From positions 62,001 through 126,000 of the forward strand of contig MIAY01000003.1 in the NCBI GenBank assembly GCA_001829315.1: 64,000 nt of DNA, written 5' to 3'. Position numbers and translations under genes: made by a program. The notes below the pieces were generated by a model. That model was not told where the DNA came from, did not search any database, and saw nothing but the letters and a program-made list of their open reading frames with translations. The DNA comes from Spirochaetes bacterium GWE1_32_154. Lineage in GTDB: Bacteria > Spirochaetota > GWE2-31-10. Shown here piece after piece: positions 27,760 to 37,690 of the stretch. Every line of letters begins with the position of its first letter. The stretch's first letter is position 1.

Positions 27760-28784
27760 TCTTCCCCCCCGGTTTCCAACTCTGCTAAGTGATTATGCTT
27801 AATATCTTCTACTTTTTTTACTATTTGAATTGCAGCTTTACTTCCGACTTTACCCGGTCTGCATTCAAACTTAGATCGATTTCCAATTTTTACCTTAAAA
27901 TTATCATTTACTTTGACATTAGCCAGTTTCACACAATCACCAACTTTTAATGCCAATACATCTTTTATTTTAACACCTATACTACCAACCTCAACAATCA
28001 TATCAACAACTACCGAGTTTAATCTTTCTTTTATTACTGAAAGATTTTCAGTCGTCGTACCTTTTCTAACACTCGAATACCAATATTGTCCGGACAATTT
28101 TGAAATAACCGGCTCAATCGTAATATATGGAATACAAAAATTGGTCATCCCTTCAACTTCACCTACTTTTGTTTCAAGAGTAACTAAAACGACCATGTCA
28201 GAAGGAGGTACTACCTGTGCAAATTGAGGGTTTACTTCAATTCGTCCTAATCTTGGACGTAAATCAATAACATTTGCCCATGATTCTCTTAAATTACCAA
28301 GAATCCTGACTATAACACCTTCAATAACCGCTGCTTCAATCTCAGTAAGCTCTCGTGAAATCTTCTGATTCCCTTCCGCTTTACCACCAAATAATTTTTC
28401 AATAATTGCAAAAGTTATCGATGGATCTATCTCTAATACAGCACTACCCTTTAATGGCTCCATATCAACAACAGCAAGAGTTGTAGGATTTGGAATTGAC
28501 CTGATAAACTCCTCATAGGTTAACTGATCTACTGAAACAACATGAACGTGAACCATTGACCGTAACTGAGCTGACAAACTTGTTGTAGTCAGTCGGGCAA
28601 ACGTTTCGTGAATCATTGAAATTGTTCGAATCTGATCTTTTGAAAATTTATCAGGTCTTTTAAAATCGTATATCTTGATCTTTCGTTGTTCGCTTGAATT
28701 TTTCATGTCTTCAGCGTCGACTTCTCCGGTAGAAATAGCCGTCAATAATTGATCAATTTCGTCCTGTGATAGAACTTCATTCAT
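27756..28784 (-). CDS. fliM: Flagellar motor switch protein FliM
   Basis: FliM receives CheY-P and switches rotation. The 342-residue product begins with the CheY-binding helix LSQDEIDQLLTAIS, followed by the middle domain (HETFARLTTTSLSAQLRSMV, then TYEEFIRSIPNPT and the GGKAE segment) and a C-terminal SpoA domain (VVDMIVEVGSIGVKIKDVLA). It lies between fliL and fliY and overlaps fliY by 4 bases. Confidence 0.96.
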   Translation of the reverse strand: MNEVLSQDEIDQLLTAISTGEVDAEDMKNSSEQRKIKIYDFKRPDKFSKDQIRTISMIHETFARLTTTSLSAQLRSMVHVHVVSVDQLTYEEFIRSIPNPTTLAVVDMEPLKGSAVLEIDPSITFAIIEKLFGGKAEGNQKISRELTEIEAAVIEGVIVRILGNLRESWANVIDLRPRLGRIEVNPQFAQVVPPSDMVVLVTLETKVGEVEGMTNFCIPYITIEPVISKLSGQYWYSSVRKGTTTENLSVIKERLNSVVVDMIVEVGSIGVKIKDVLALKVGDCVKLANVKVNDNFKVKIGNRSKFECRPGKVGSKAAIQIVKKVEDIKHNHLAELETGGEE

Positions 28785-28809
28785 AATACAACCTTACTAT
28801 AATTTCGTA

Positions 28810-29370
28810 TTAATTTCCCATTAGTGTATATTCTTTGAAAAAGATTCTTTCAACTTCACCATCATTTAACATTCTATTTAATTGTTTTAATAAATCTTCC
28901 TGAAGTTTATCAAGAGAGTCTTCATCTTTAAAATAATCAGAATCAAGTCTTGAAAGAGTTTTTATAATAATATCTCTAATCTGAGGAATATTTTGAGTTA
29001 ACTCGGCTTGAAGTTTTTTATTTTTTGGTTTAAAACCTAAAGCAATATCCAACTGAATCATCTTACCATCTTTTAATTGTTGTCTGAAAGGCTTATCTAA
29101 TGGAAGAGTTTCAGGATGCGTCACTTTTTGTCTTCTAATATCGACTATACCGTCATCAGGTCTTCCAGCACCACCGGTTCCACCTGAAGAACATCGAATT
29201 GTAAGCAATGAAACAATAACGACCAGGACTACAATACCAATAATTGCAGCAACACCAGACAATACTTTTATGATAAAAGGATTTAAAAAGCTTCCTTTTT
29301 TAGAACCCGAACTGACACCACCATCATCAGACTGTTCCATGTCTAAATTATCAGACTTTTCATCAGACAT
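28810..29370 (-). CDS. fliL: Flagellar basal-body-associated protein FliL
   Basis: FliL is an inner-membrane protein that supports the stator. The 186-residue product has a 35-residue cytosolic polar N terminus, one membrane helix at about residues 35-60 (VAAIIGIVVLVVIVSLLTI), and a periplasmic domain ending in LLKQLNRMLNDGEVERIFF then FKEYTLM, typical of the FliL C terminus. It lies downstream of motB and upstream of fliM. Confidence 0.92.
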   Translation of the reverse strand: MSDEKSDNLDMEQSDDGGVSSGSKKGSFLNPFIIKVLSGVAAIIGIVVLVVIVSLLTIRCSSGGTGGAGRPDDGIVDIRRQKVTHPETLPLDKPFRQQLKDGKMIQLDIALGFKPKNKKLQAELTQNIPQIRDIIIKTLSRLDSDYFKDEDSLDKLQEDLLKQLNRMLNDGEVERIFFKEYTLMGN

Positions 29371-29483
29371 AACTCGCCCCCCAAAAAATTATATTATTTG
29401 AAAAAAAAACAAAAGTCAAGTAGTTGAATTCAAATATATTGTTTAAATTCGTTAAAATTCAACAAAATTCAATTGAATTCACA

Positions 29484-30209
29484 TTATTCGTCTCTCATTA
29501 TCAAAATATCAACCCTTCTATTTTTACTCATACCCTCTTCGGTATCATTTGAGGCAATAGGCATATACTCACCATACGAAACAGCAGCAAATTTTTTAGG
29601 ATCAGCACCAAAATCAACAAGATACTTTAAAACATTAAGTGATCTGTCTGCTGCTAAATCCCAATTTGTAGGCCACGGACCATACGGATCAGTATCACCA
29701 ATATCTGCATGACCTTCAATTCGTATATTTTTATCCCTAAAATCTGTCCTCGTTAATAATAATGCAACTTTTTCAAGAACAGAACGGGCAGTATCAATGT
29801 CGAGCTCAGCACTGGCTTTTTTAAAATAAGCATCATGCGTAAGAGAAATAATTATACCCCGTTCATTTATATCAACTTTTACTTTTCTATTTTTAATTTC
29901 AGATTGAAATAATGATACAGCTGCCTTAAACGCTTTTGCCATACCCTTTCCATTATCAGTAGAAGGCAAGGACTCAATTGTATTTCCTAAACTCGCCATT
30001 CGCCCCTCTGTTAGAGTTGTACCGCCGGGAAATATACCAAATGACCCTTGAAATGCAGACAGGATTAACCTGACTTCAATTTTTTCAAACGTAGCCATTG
30101 ACACGAGAAGAACGAAGAATGTAAGCAATAACGCGTTCAAATCTCCAAATGTAAGAAGCCAGTCAGGAGTTCCCTCAGCACATTTCTTATCTTTTTTTCT
30201 TTCTCCCAA
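29484..30209 (-). CDS. motB: Flagellar stator protein MotB
   Basis: MotB anchors the stator to peptidoglycan and forms the proton path. The 241-residue product has PDWLLTFGDLNALLLTFFVL near the N terminus (the Asp of FGD is the ion-binding residue) and a C-terminal OmpA-like domain (IRIEGHADIGDTDPYGPWPT, then SKNRRVDILI). It begins 11 bases after the motA stop. The gap to fliL (29371-29483) holds only AT-rich sequence. Confidence 0.96.
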   Translation of the reverse strand: MGERKKDKKCAEGTPDWLLTFGDLNALLLTFFVLLVSMATFEKIEVRLILSAFQGSFGIFPGGTTLTEGRMASLGNTIESLPSTDNGKGMAKAFKAAVSLFQSEIKNRKVKVDINERGIIISLTHDAYFKKASAELDIDTARSVLEKVALLLTRTDFRDKNIRIEGHADIGDTDPYGPWPTNWDLAADRSLNVLKYLVDFGADPKKFAAVSYGEYMPIASNDTEEGMSKNRRVDILIMRDE

Positions 30210-30220
30210 GTCATCCTCCC

Positions 30221-31000
30221 TTACGAATCACTCGTTTGCTTCAACTTCAATCTATCACCGGGAGCAACAAATGCTAATAATTTTTCCTCAACAACTCTCG
30301 GATTATCACCTGATTGAATCGATAAAATACCTTCAAGAATTATTTCTTTTTCGGCAGTTTCATTTGCATCTCGCATTGATAATTTATCTTTAACAGGAAC
30401 AAAAATAAGATTGGCTAAAATAGCTCCATAAAATGTTGTAATAAGTGCAGCTGACATACCTTTACCAATTTGTGACGGATCTCCTAAGTTTGCAAGCATG
30501 GCAACAAGCCCGTACAGTGTTCCGATCATCCCCCATGCAGGAGCGAGCTTACCCCATGAGTCAAATATTGCAATAGCAGATGAATGCCTTGCATTCATCT
30601 GGTTTAATTGATTATATAAAATTGTTTTTATTACTTCAGGGTCGGTACCATCAACAACAAGACGAATACCCTGTTTAAAAAACTCATCAGAAATTTGTTC
30701 AACTTCATCTTCAAGGGACAAAAGACCTTCTCTTCGTGACTTTTCAGAAAAAGAAACCAATTGTTTAATAATTTCAGGAATATTAGATTTAGGCTGCTTA
30801 TATACAATACCAAAAAATTTACCAATTTGTTTTAAATTAGCTAAATCCTGTGTAACGAGTAAAGAGGCAAACGACCCCCCGATTGTAATCAATATAGAAG
30901 GTACATCTATATATATCATTAACGATGCACCACCGTATAAAATTGCGGTAACAAGCAACGTTAAACCTAATGGTATACCGACAAGCGTTCCTAAATCCAT
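30221..31000 (-). CDS. motA: Flagellar stator protein MotA
   Basis: MotA surrounds MotB in the stator and couples ion flow to torque. The 259-residue product has four membrane helices, a large cytosolic loop with charged residues (SFSEKSRREGLLSLEDEVEQ), and the conserved APAWGMIGTLYGLVAMLANL segment whose proline contributes to the channel, followed by MSAALITTFYGAILANLIFV. It starts 9 bases after flbD. Confidence 0.96.
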   Translation of the reverse strand: MDLGTLVGIPLGLTLLVTAILYGGASLMIYIDVPSILITIGGSFASLLVTQDLANLKQIGKFFGIVYKQPKSNIPEIIKQLVSFSEKSRREGLLSLEDEVEQISDEFFKQGIRLVVDGTDPEVIKTILYNQLNQMNARHSSAIAIFDSWGKLAPAWGMIGTLYGLVAMLANLGDPSQIGKGMSAALITTFYGAILANLIFVPVKDKLSMRDANETAEKEIILEGILSIQSGDNPRVVEEKLLAFVAPGDRLKLKQTSDS

Positions 31001-31009
31001 CTTGAACTC

Positions 31010-31198
31010 CTAAAGCTTATTAAAAAATTTCTGTTTTTCTTCTACAATTAATTCATTTATAATTAAAATCGACTCTTTAACCAAATACTGCACCTGCGAA
31101 TTCATCGTAATAATTGTATTAGGCACAGTATCAATTTTCTCTATTAAATCTGCATTAATATAAAAATCATTTCCATTCATTTTTGTTAGTTTAATCAT
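31010..31198 (-). CDS. flbD: FlbD-family flagellar protein
   Basis: The product has 62 residues. The sequence IKLTKMNGNDFYINADLIEK and IDTVPNTIITMNS fits the FlbD family (SwrD in Bacillus). SwrD is known to raise motor torque. The gene sits between flgE and motA, its standard place in spirochaetes and Firmicutes. Confidence 0.88.
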   Translation of the reverse strand: MIKLTKMNGNDFYINADLIEKIDTVPNTIITMNSQVQYLVKESILIINELIVEEKQKFFNKL

Positions 31199-31214
31199 AA
31201 ATTATTATTCCATT

Positions 31215-32657
31215 TTATCGCTTTAATGTCAACAACTCTTGTAATAACTGATCAGCCGTCTGAATAGTTTTAGAGTTTGCCTGAAACCCTCTTTGCGTTA
31301 CAATCATATCAACAAACTGCTCAGATAAATCTACATTACTCATTTCTAAAGCACCGGCAACAATTTTACCTTTTCCAATCGTTCCTGCCGGTGAAATATC
31401 AGGTAATCCTGAGTTATTTGAATAAACGAAATTAGTCTGCCCCACTTTTTCCAAACCACCCGGGTTTGTAAATGTAGCCATTGCAACCTGTGCTAAAACT
31501 CTATTATTACCATTAGAAAAAACACCTGTTATAGAACCGGTATCATCAACTTTTATATCCTCTAAATACCCCATAGCATAACCATCCTGTCTGAATGGTT
31601 TAGTTGTAAAATCACTGCTAAATTGAGTAACACCAACACCTTCATCAGTCCTTACATTTCCCGCCTCACCCATATTGATATTAAAACTCATTCTCTGATT
31701 TGGAAGATTGGGATCTGCAGAAGGTATATTCATACTCATTGTAAGATATAAAGGCCCCTGAGCGCTTACATCCCCTGCCTGATCTGTAACGGTTCTAATT
31801 CGTCCAAGGTTATCAAAGTTCATAGTAAATCGTGACTGACCATCAACCCCTGCAGTTCCGGCACCTTCAGTCGGGTTAACATCCAGATTATACTGACCGT
31901 CTTCAAGTCTTATTTTTGTATTTGGATTTTGCGGATCAAATCTATACATTTCAGAACGAACTTCCCATTGATTAACATCTGTTTTTACAAAAGTAAACCG
32001 GGCTTCTAAAGGTGTACCATAATTATCAAACACATTTATCGATGAAGTCCATGAGTTTTTTAATTGTTCATCTTGCGGTAATTCATCAAAATTTGGTACA
32101 ACAGGCATTTCTGAATAAAGATTACATTTCAAATCAACATTTCGTGTGGCCTTAGCAGGGTCTTTTGAATACATCGGAATCAGAACATCTGTAGGTTCCT
32201 CAGAAGTTCTCAATATACTTTGACCGTTCATCTCCTGTGACATCCACCCTTGGATTTTCAAACCTGTTCCCGGATTTACTAACAAACCGTCTTTATCCAA
32301 ACCAAAAGCACCGGCTCTTGTATAAAAAGACTTATCGCCCTCTTTTAAAACAAAAAAACCATCTCCCTGAATTGCAAGGTCAAGTTTATTACCTGTGGTT
32401 TGAGCTGACCCCTGACTAAAAACGGTATCAATTGTCGCAACCATCATACCAAGACCAACTTGCTTAGGATTAACCCCACCTTTTGTATCCGTAGGTTTTG
32501 CAGCACCACTTAAGGATTGTGACAACATATCCTGAAAATTTACTCTACCTTTTTTAAAACCGATTGTATTAACATTCGAAATGTTATTACCAACGACATC
32601 CATTCTTACCTGATGATTTTGCAAACCGGAAACACCGGCATAAAGTGACCTCATCAT
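31215..32657 (-). CDS. flgE: Flagellar hook protein FlgE
   Basis: FlgE builds the hook. The 480-residue product has the N-terminal rod/hook motif MMRSLYAGVSGLQNHQVRMD (then VVGNNISNVNTIGFKK) and the C-terminal SNVDLSEQFVDMIVTQRGFQ. Counting from this start, Lys165 (MYSKD) and Cys178 (DLKCNL) fall exactly at the two positions that form the lysinoalanine cross-link in Treponema denticola FlgE. This supports both the start and a spirochaete origin. The gap to flgD is 63 bases. Confidence 0.97.
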   Translation of the reverse strand: MMRSLYAGVSGLQNHQVRMDVVGNNISNVNTIGFKKGRVNFQDMLSQSLSGAAKPTDTKGGVNPKQVGLGMMVATIDTVFSQGSAQTTGNKLDLAIQGDGFFVLKEGDKSFYTRAGAFGLDKDGLLVNPGTGLKIQGWMSQEMNGQSILRTSEEPTDVLIPMYSKDPAKATRNVDLKCNLYSEMPVVPNFDELPQDEQLKNSWTSSINVFDNYGTPLEARFTFVKTDVNQWEVRSEMYRFDPQNPNTKIRLEDGQYNLDVNPTEGAGTAGVDGQSRFTMNFDNLGRIRTVTDQAGDVSAQGPLYLTMSMNIPSADPNLPNQRMSFNINMGEAGNVRTDEGVGVTQFSSDFTTKPFRQDGYAMGYLEDIKVDDTGSITGVFSNGNNRVLAQVAMATFTNPGGLEKVGQTNFVYSNNSGLPDISPAGTIGKGKIVAGALEMSNVDLSEQFVDMIVTQRGFQANSKTIQTADQLLQELLTLKR

Positions 32658-32720
32658 AATTTAGCTCCTCTTTAATAATTTTCTATACATTGCGACTACT
32701 GAATATATGCAAAAAGCTCA

Positions 32721-33209
32721 CTAATATGAAATATTTCGAACATCCTGTGCAAGGTATGACTTTCCACCGACTGAAATAAAAACATCATCACCTTTTTTAC
32801 TTACCGAATCAACAACACCAGATGCAACCTGACTTTCAGTATCACCAGTACCATTAACCACATCAACTTTTTTACCAAGCAAATCAAAACTTGATTGGAA
32901 ATCAAATTTCCCAACCAGTTTATCAAGACTTTTATTCACATTCAGCATTTGTTCCATAGAAGAAAACTGAGCCATTTGAGCAATAAATTCTTTATCTTCC
33001 ATAGGATTATTCGGATCCTGATGTTGAAGCTGCGTAATTAATAATTTTAAGAAATCATCTTTATCCAAATTTTGTTTTATTTTACTTCCACTTTCAGTTA
33101 AACTTTTATTAAGAGACTCTGTCTTCATTTTAGTCTTAATAAGCTCATTGCTATTCATCTTCGATTCAATTCCAAATCCTTCCAAACCTACACTCATCAC
33201 ACCCTCCAT
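32721..33209 (-). CDS. flgD: Hook capping/assembly protein FlgD
   Basis: FlgD caps the growing hook. The 162-residue product has the family core DKDDFLKLLITQLQHQDPNN then EFIAQMAQFSSMEQMLNVNK, and a short C-terminal half (GVVDSVSKKGDDVFISVGGK). It lies between fliK and flgE as in other spirochaetes. GGAGGGTG lies upstream of the ORF start; the second methionine (MSVGLEGFG) is another possible start. Confidence 0.92.
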   Translation of the reverse strand: MEGVMSVGLEGFGIESKMNSNELIKTKMKTESLNKSLTESGSKIKQNLDKDDFLKLLITQLQHQDPNNPMEDKEFIAQMAQFSSMEQMLNVNKSLDKLVGKFDFQSSFDLLGKKVDVVNGTGDTESQVASGVVDSVSKKGDDVFISVGGKSYLAQDVRNISY

Positions 33210-33215
33210 TTATTT

Positions 33216-34550
33216 TTACGCGTAAAGATTCACTCCGGTTTCACCTGCATTATACATCCTGTCAGTCGTCACCATCGTATCTTCTATATAATCAATTGCT
33301 TTATTTACATACCAGCTTGATTCTTTCTCGCTCTGCCCGCTATGTCCTTGTGAAAAATCAAAACCATTTTCTTGTGACTCAAGATATTTACCCGCTACAG
33401 TTATTTCTAATTTATCCAGTTCCACATTTGATTTTTGAAAAACAGCCCGTAACTCTTCAACATTTGACCTGAAAATATCAGCAGCTTCCTGAGATTGAAG
33501 AATAACCCGTCCTGATATTTTACCATCTTTTATATCAAACTTAAAATCCATCCGCCCTAACTCTTCCGGTCTGATAAATGTACTGAATTTCATTTCATTA
33601 TTCGTTAAAACAATTTTTGTCTGTTTTGTAATATTTTCAAATGTTTCAGTTTTATTTTCATTAAATTGTTTAACAAGGTTTTCTACTTTTACATCAGCTT
33701 TTTCAGATACAATTTGATTTAATTCTTTTCCAAAATCAGCTTTAGTTTCTTTAATTGAATTGATTTTTTCTGACTTTTTATCATCAATGGCATTTTGTTT
33801 ATCCTGAGCAATTCGAGAAGATGTAATACTATCATTTTTTTCAATTTTTTCTGTTTTCGGATTAATATTATTTTCATTAGCATTAAAATTAACAACATCA
33901 GATTTTGCAAGTTCAGTTTTCTTATCTTCTTTTGCGATTGGCTTGAGCAATACTTCATCTTTATTTTTTTCAATGTCTTTTTTACTATTATTCTGTACAA
34001 TAAGTTTTGAATCCGGTATTTGCTCAATAACTTTTTCTGCTTTGACATTACCTTTAAAATAAAGCTGTAATATATCTTTAACATCATGTTTAAGTTTTTC
34101 TGTAGAGATTTCACCTTTTGAATGCTGTTCCATTTTATTTTGAATAACGAGCTTCACATTTTCAGGTAATTTATTAAGATTAATTGTAATTTCTTTATTT
34201 GTTTCAATTTTTAACGCTAATGGAATTTTATCTGAATGATCAATTTTTTCCGGTTTCTGATTCTTTTTTAATTGTGGTTCATTATTGTTTTTTAAATCGA
34301 TTTCATTTTCAATGCTTTTTTTATTTGAATCAGTATTTTCTATATCTCTCACAGAAATCACTTCATCTTCACTTACCATAGAATCCGATTTTACTTTAGC
34401 AGCCGTTTTTTCTGAATCAACTGACGCTTGATTTAACATAGACTCAAAAGAATTTGACTGGTTAAATTCAACTGAACCGGTATCCTTTTTATAAGAATCT
34501 GTTTTAACGTTCAAATTAGCACTTTGCACATTATCCAATAGATTAATCAT
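33216..34550 (-). CDS. fliK: Flagellar hook-length control protein FliK-like
   Basis: The product has 444 residues. The first 290 are polar and low in complexity, rich in Lys, Asn, Glu and Asp, as expected of a secreted molecular ruler. The C-terminal Flg_hook domain is recognisable (MKFSTFIRPEELGRMDFKFD, then IKDGKISGRVIL and VEELRAVFQKSNVELDKLEI). It is the first gene of the motility operon on the minus strand. AGGAGA lies about 8 bases before the ATG. No clear sigma-28 or sigma-70 promoter was found in the 86 bases between the ATG and the upstream terminator. Confidence 0.85.
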   Translation of the reverse strand: MINLLDNVQSANLNVKTDSYKKDTGSVEFNQSNSFESMLNQASVDSEKTAAKVKSDSMVSEDEVISVRDIENTDSNKKSIENEIDLKNNNEPQLKKNQKPEKIDHSDKIPLALKIETNKEITINLNKLPENVKLVIQNKMEQHSKGEISTEKLKHDVKDILQLYFKGNVKAEKVIEQIPDSKLIVQNNSKKDIEKNKDEVLLKPIAKEDKKTELAKSDVVNFNANENNINPKTEKIEKNDSITSSRIAQDKQNAIDDKKSEKINSIKETKADFGKELNQIVSEKADVKVENLVKQFNENKTETFENITKQTKIVLTNNEMKFSTFIRPEELGRMDFKFDIKDGKISGRVILQSQEAADIFRSNVEELRAVFQKSNVELDKLEITVAGKYLESQENGFDFSQGHSGQSEKESSWYVNKAIDYIEDTMVTTDRMYNAGETGVNLYA

Positions 34551-34636
34551 TTCTTAATCTCCTATAAATAGAATTTCGGATTTTTTACGAAGTGCTTAAG
34601 AAAAATATGTATTTATTTTTTAGCGGGATATCTGAT

Positions 34637-34676
34637 AAAAAAAAGGCTGTCTCAAATCAATGAAACAGCCTTTTTT
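34637..34676 (-). terminator. Intrinsic terminator of glgP
   Basis: GGCTGT (34645-34650) pairs with ACAGCC (34665-34670), extended by TCA/TGA after one mismatch. Read on the minus strand it is followed by a run of eight U. It lies 16 bases after the glgP stop and insulates the flagellar operon from glgP. Confidence 0.85.
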
Positions 34677-34691
34677 ATTAAGAAAAAATTG

Positions 34692-37175
34692 TTATAATTC
34701 TATAGAAGTTTTTGTAATTTTCCAGATTCCTTCAGCATATTCTGTAATAGTTCTATCAGCTGAGAAAAATCCCATTCTAGCAACATTAAACATTGCCATT
34801 TTAGTCCATTTAGTTTGATCTTTATATACTTCAGAAACTTTTTCTTGAGCTTTTACATAAGCATCAAAATCAGCAAAAAGCATATATTCATCTTTATGCA
34901 TTAAACCATCAACAATTGGTTGAAATAACCCCGGATTCTCAGTTGAGAAAAACCCGCATGAAATAAGATCAATAACTTTTTTAAGTTTTGGATTATTATT
35001 ATAATACTCAGATGGATTATACCCCTGTGCTTTCAAGTTTTCAACCTGATCAACATTAAGACCAAAAATAAATATGTTTTCATCTCCAACTTCTCTCTTT
35101 ATTTCAACATTTGCACCATCTAAAGTACCAATTGTTAAAGCACCATTAAGAGCAAACTTCATATTTCCAGTTCCAGAAGCTTCTTTACCTGCTGTAGAAA
35201 TCTGCTCGGAAAGATCCGATGCAGGGAATATTTTTTCAGCAAGAGAAACTCTATAATTTGGAAGGAAAACAACTTTAATCTTATCTTCAATATCTTTGTC
35301 ATTATTAACTACATTTGCAACATTATTAATTAACTTAATAATAAGTTTAGCTATATAATAACCCGGAGCTGCTTTTGCACCAAAAATAAATGTTCGAGGA
35401 ACAAAATTCTTTTTATACGACGCATCCCCACTCTTCAATTCAATATACATATGAATAATATTTAAAACATCAAGAAGCTGTCTTTTATATTCATGAAGTC
35501 GTTTAATTTGAACATCAAACATTGAATCAGGACTAACAACAACACCAGTTGTTTCTTTAATAACATCAACTAAAATCTTCTTATTCTCAAATTTGATTGA
35601 CTGCCATTTTTTTATAAAATCTTTATCATCAACAAATTTCTCAAGACCTTTAAGTTGATATAAATCAGTAATCCAGCCTTCACCAACTTTTTCAGTAATT
35701 AAATCGGCAAGAGCTTTATTTGATTTTAACAACCATCTTCTTTGAGTTATACCATTAGTCTTATTATTAATTCTTTCAGGGAAAATGTCATTAAAATCTT
35801 TAATAACATGATTTTTAAGAAGCTCAGTATGAAGCGCAGCAACACCATTTGTTGAATGACTACCAACAATTGCAAGGTACGCCATTCTAACATATCTTTC
35901 ACCTGATTCATCAATAATTGACATCCTTCTAAGTCTTGAAACATCACCGGGATATAACATTGAAACTTTAGTAAGAAATTCAAAATTTATTTGATAAATA
36001 ATCTGCATATGTCTTGGAAGCAATCTTTCGAACATGCTTACAGACCATTTTTCTAAAGCTTCAGGAAGAAGAGTATGATTTGTATACGCAAAAGTTTTTA
36101 CACATGTATCCCACGCTTCATTCCATGCAACACCATATTCATCAACCAGAATTCTCATAAGTTCAGGAATTGCTACTGCAGGGTGTGTATCATTTAACTG
36201 TATAGCAACTTTCTTTGAAAAATCCTGAAATTTAATTGCACCTTTAGAATCTTTATTATATTTAGCAAATCTTCTAATAATATCCTGTAAAGATGCACTT
36301 ACAAAAAAGTATTGCTGTTGAAGTCTTAATATTTTACCTGATTCTGTAACATCATTTGGATATAATACTTTTGAAATATTTTCCCATCTGTTTTTTTCAG
36401 AAACAGCATCAACATAGTTACCCATGTTAAATTCATGAAGATTCAACGCCTCTGATGCCTTTGCAGTCCATAAACGCAAAGAGTTAACCGTATTATTACC
36501 ATAACCAGGTATCGGCATATCATATGGAAGTGCATACACATCATCAGTATCTTCCCATTTATATTTTGTATGTCCCTGTTCATCTTTATATGTTGACACT
36601 TTTCCATAAAATCTAATATCAAATTGACTTTCAGGTCTTTCGATTTCCCATGGATTTCCATCAATCAACCAATTATCGGGAGATTCAATTTGAACCCCGT
36701 CTTCAATTTTCTGATTAAACAGACCATAATCATATCTTATTCCATAACCATAACAAGGTAATTCCAATGTTGCCATAGAATCAAGAAAACATGCAGCAAG
36801 TCTTCCAAGACCACCATTACCAAGTCCGGCATCCCTTTCTTCATCCCGAATTCCATCAAGATTAATGTTGAGCTCTTTCATAGCTGCTTCAACTTCATCA
36901 TAAATACCAAGATTAACTATACTATTACCAAGAGTTCTACCCATTAAAAACTCTAAAGATAAATAATATGTTCTTTTTACATTACTCTTGTAATATGTCT
37001 GTTGGGTTTTAATCCACTTTTCGATCATCATGTCTCTAACGACAAGTGAGAGAGAAAAAAAGTCATCATGTTCTGTTGCGGTGTATTCGTCTTTTGCTAA
37101 AGAATATTTTCTGTGGTTAAGAAATGATTCTTTAATCTTTTCAATTGTTTTTTTGTCAATCTGATTTTTTGCCAT
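34692..37175 (-). CDS. glgP: Glycogen/starch phosphorylase
   Basis: The enzyme releases glucose 1-phosphate from alpha-1,4-glucans using pyridoxal phosphate. The 827-residue product is full length. Motifs: YYLSLEFLMGRTLGNSIVNL, GLGNGGLGRLAACFLDS, QLNDTHPAVAIPELMR, and the PLP-lysine block EASGTGNMKFALNGALTIGT near residue 670. Its terminator and GGAG ribosome site are clear. No other glycogen genes are adjacent; the amylase at 56-60 kb is the only other glucan enzyme in the window. Confidence 0.97.
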   Translation of the reverse strand: MAKNQIDKKTIEKIKESFLNHRKYSLAKDEYTATEHDDFFSLSLVVRDMMIEKWIKTQQTYYKSNVKRTYYLSLEFLMGRTLGNSIVNLGIYDEVEAAMKELNINLDGIRDEERDAGLGNGGLGRLAACFLDSMATLELPCYGYGIRYDYGLFNQKIEDGVQIESPDNWLIDGNPWEIERPESQFDIRFYGKVSTYKDEQGHTKYKWEDTDDVYALPYDMPIPGYGNNTVNSLRLWTAKASEALNLHEFNMGNYVDAVSEKNRWENISKVLYPNDVTESGKILRLQQQYFFVSASLQDIIRRFAKYNKDSKGAIKFQDFSKKVAIQLNDTHPAVAIPELMRILVDEYGVAWNEAWDTCVKTFAYTNHTLLPEALEKWSVSMFERLLPRHMQIIYQINFEFLTKVSMLYPGDVSRLRRMSIIDESGERYVRMAYLAIVGSHSTNGVAALHTELLKNHVIKDFNDIFPERINNKTNGITQRRWLLKSNKALADLITEKVGEGWITDLYQLKGLEKFVDDKDFIKKWQSIKFENKKILVDVIKETTGVVVSPDSMFDVQIKRLHEYKRQLLDVLNIIHMYIELKSGDASYKKNFVPRTFIFGAKAAPGYYIAKLIIKLINNVANVVNNDKDIEDKIKVVFLPNYRVSLAEKIFPASDLSEQISTAGKEASGTGNMKFALNGALTIGTLDGANVEIKREVGDENIFIFGLNVDQVENLKAQGYNPSEYYNNNPKLKKVIDLISCGFFSTENPGLFQPIVDGLMHKDEYMLFADFDAYVKAQEKVSEVYKDQTKWTKMAMFNVARMGFFSADRTITEYAEGIWKITKTSIEL

Positions 37176-37252
37176 TTTGTAAGCTCCGATTGTGTTTTTT
37201 TTACTTATAGCAAATTGATAGTAATTAATAAACCTTTTTTTTGTTATTTTTC

Positions 37253-37281
37253 TTGAACATTTACATTTATTGCTTTATAAT
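37253..37281 (+). promoter_or_regulatory. Sigma-70-type promoter of the receiver gene
   Basis: TTGAAC (37253-37258), 17 bases, then a perfect TATAAT (37276-37281). Transcription would start near 37288, about 21 bases before the ATG at 37309. Confidence 0.65.
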
Positions 37282-37308
37282 AAAAAAGTTACAATTAAGG
37301 GGTATACA

Positions 37309-37689
37309 ATGAAATCAATATTAGTGATAGATGATGAAGAAAACATTCAAACTCTTTTAGATGATATTCTAAAATCGGAAGGTTATAGAGTTGTAATCTC
37401 AGACGGTGGCGCTGCAGCAATGGATATATTAAGAAAAGAAAGAATTGATTTAATAATACTTGACATGATGATGCCAAAAGCAAATGGTCAGGAACTTTAC
37501 ACTGCAATGAAAGTTGCACTTGCACAGGAAGGCATAGGAGATCGAGTGCCACCCGCAATCATCCTTACCGCTCACCCGGGTTCTGAAAAAACTCAATTTC
37601 TACTCATGATGGAATCAGGTATTAAGAAACTTGTGGCTAAACCATTTCAAATTCATGAATTGCTTGAAGCTGTTAAAGAATGTATTTAA
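37309..37689 (+). CDS. Stand-alone response regulator (CheY-like receiver)
   Basis: The product has 126 residues: VIDDEEN acidic pair, LIILDMMMPKANG phosphoacceptor, ILTAHPGSEKT (Thr) and IKKLVAKPF (Lys), all intact. No output domain is present. The ATG at 37309 is chosen since AAGGGG lies 7 bases before it; a frame from 37270 has no ribosome site and runs through the promoter. It is divergent from glgP with no neighbouring kinase, so its partner is unknown. Confidence 0.88.
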   Translation: MKSILVIDDEENIQTLLDDILKSEGYRVVISDGGAAAMDILRKERIDLIILDMMMPKANGQELYTAMKVALAQEGIGDRVPPAIILTAHPGSEKTQFLLMMESGIKKLVAKPFQIHELLEAVKECI

Positions 37690-37690
37690 A

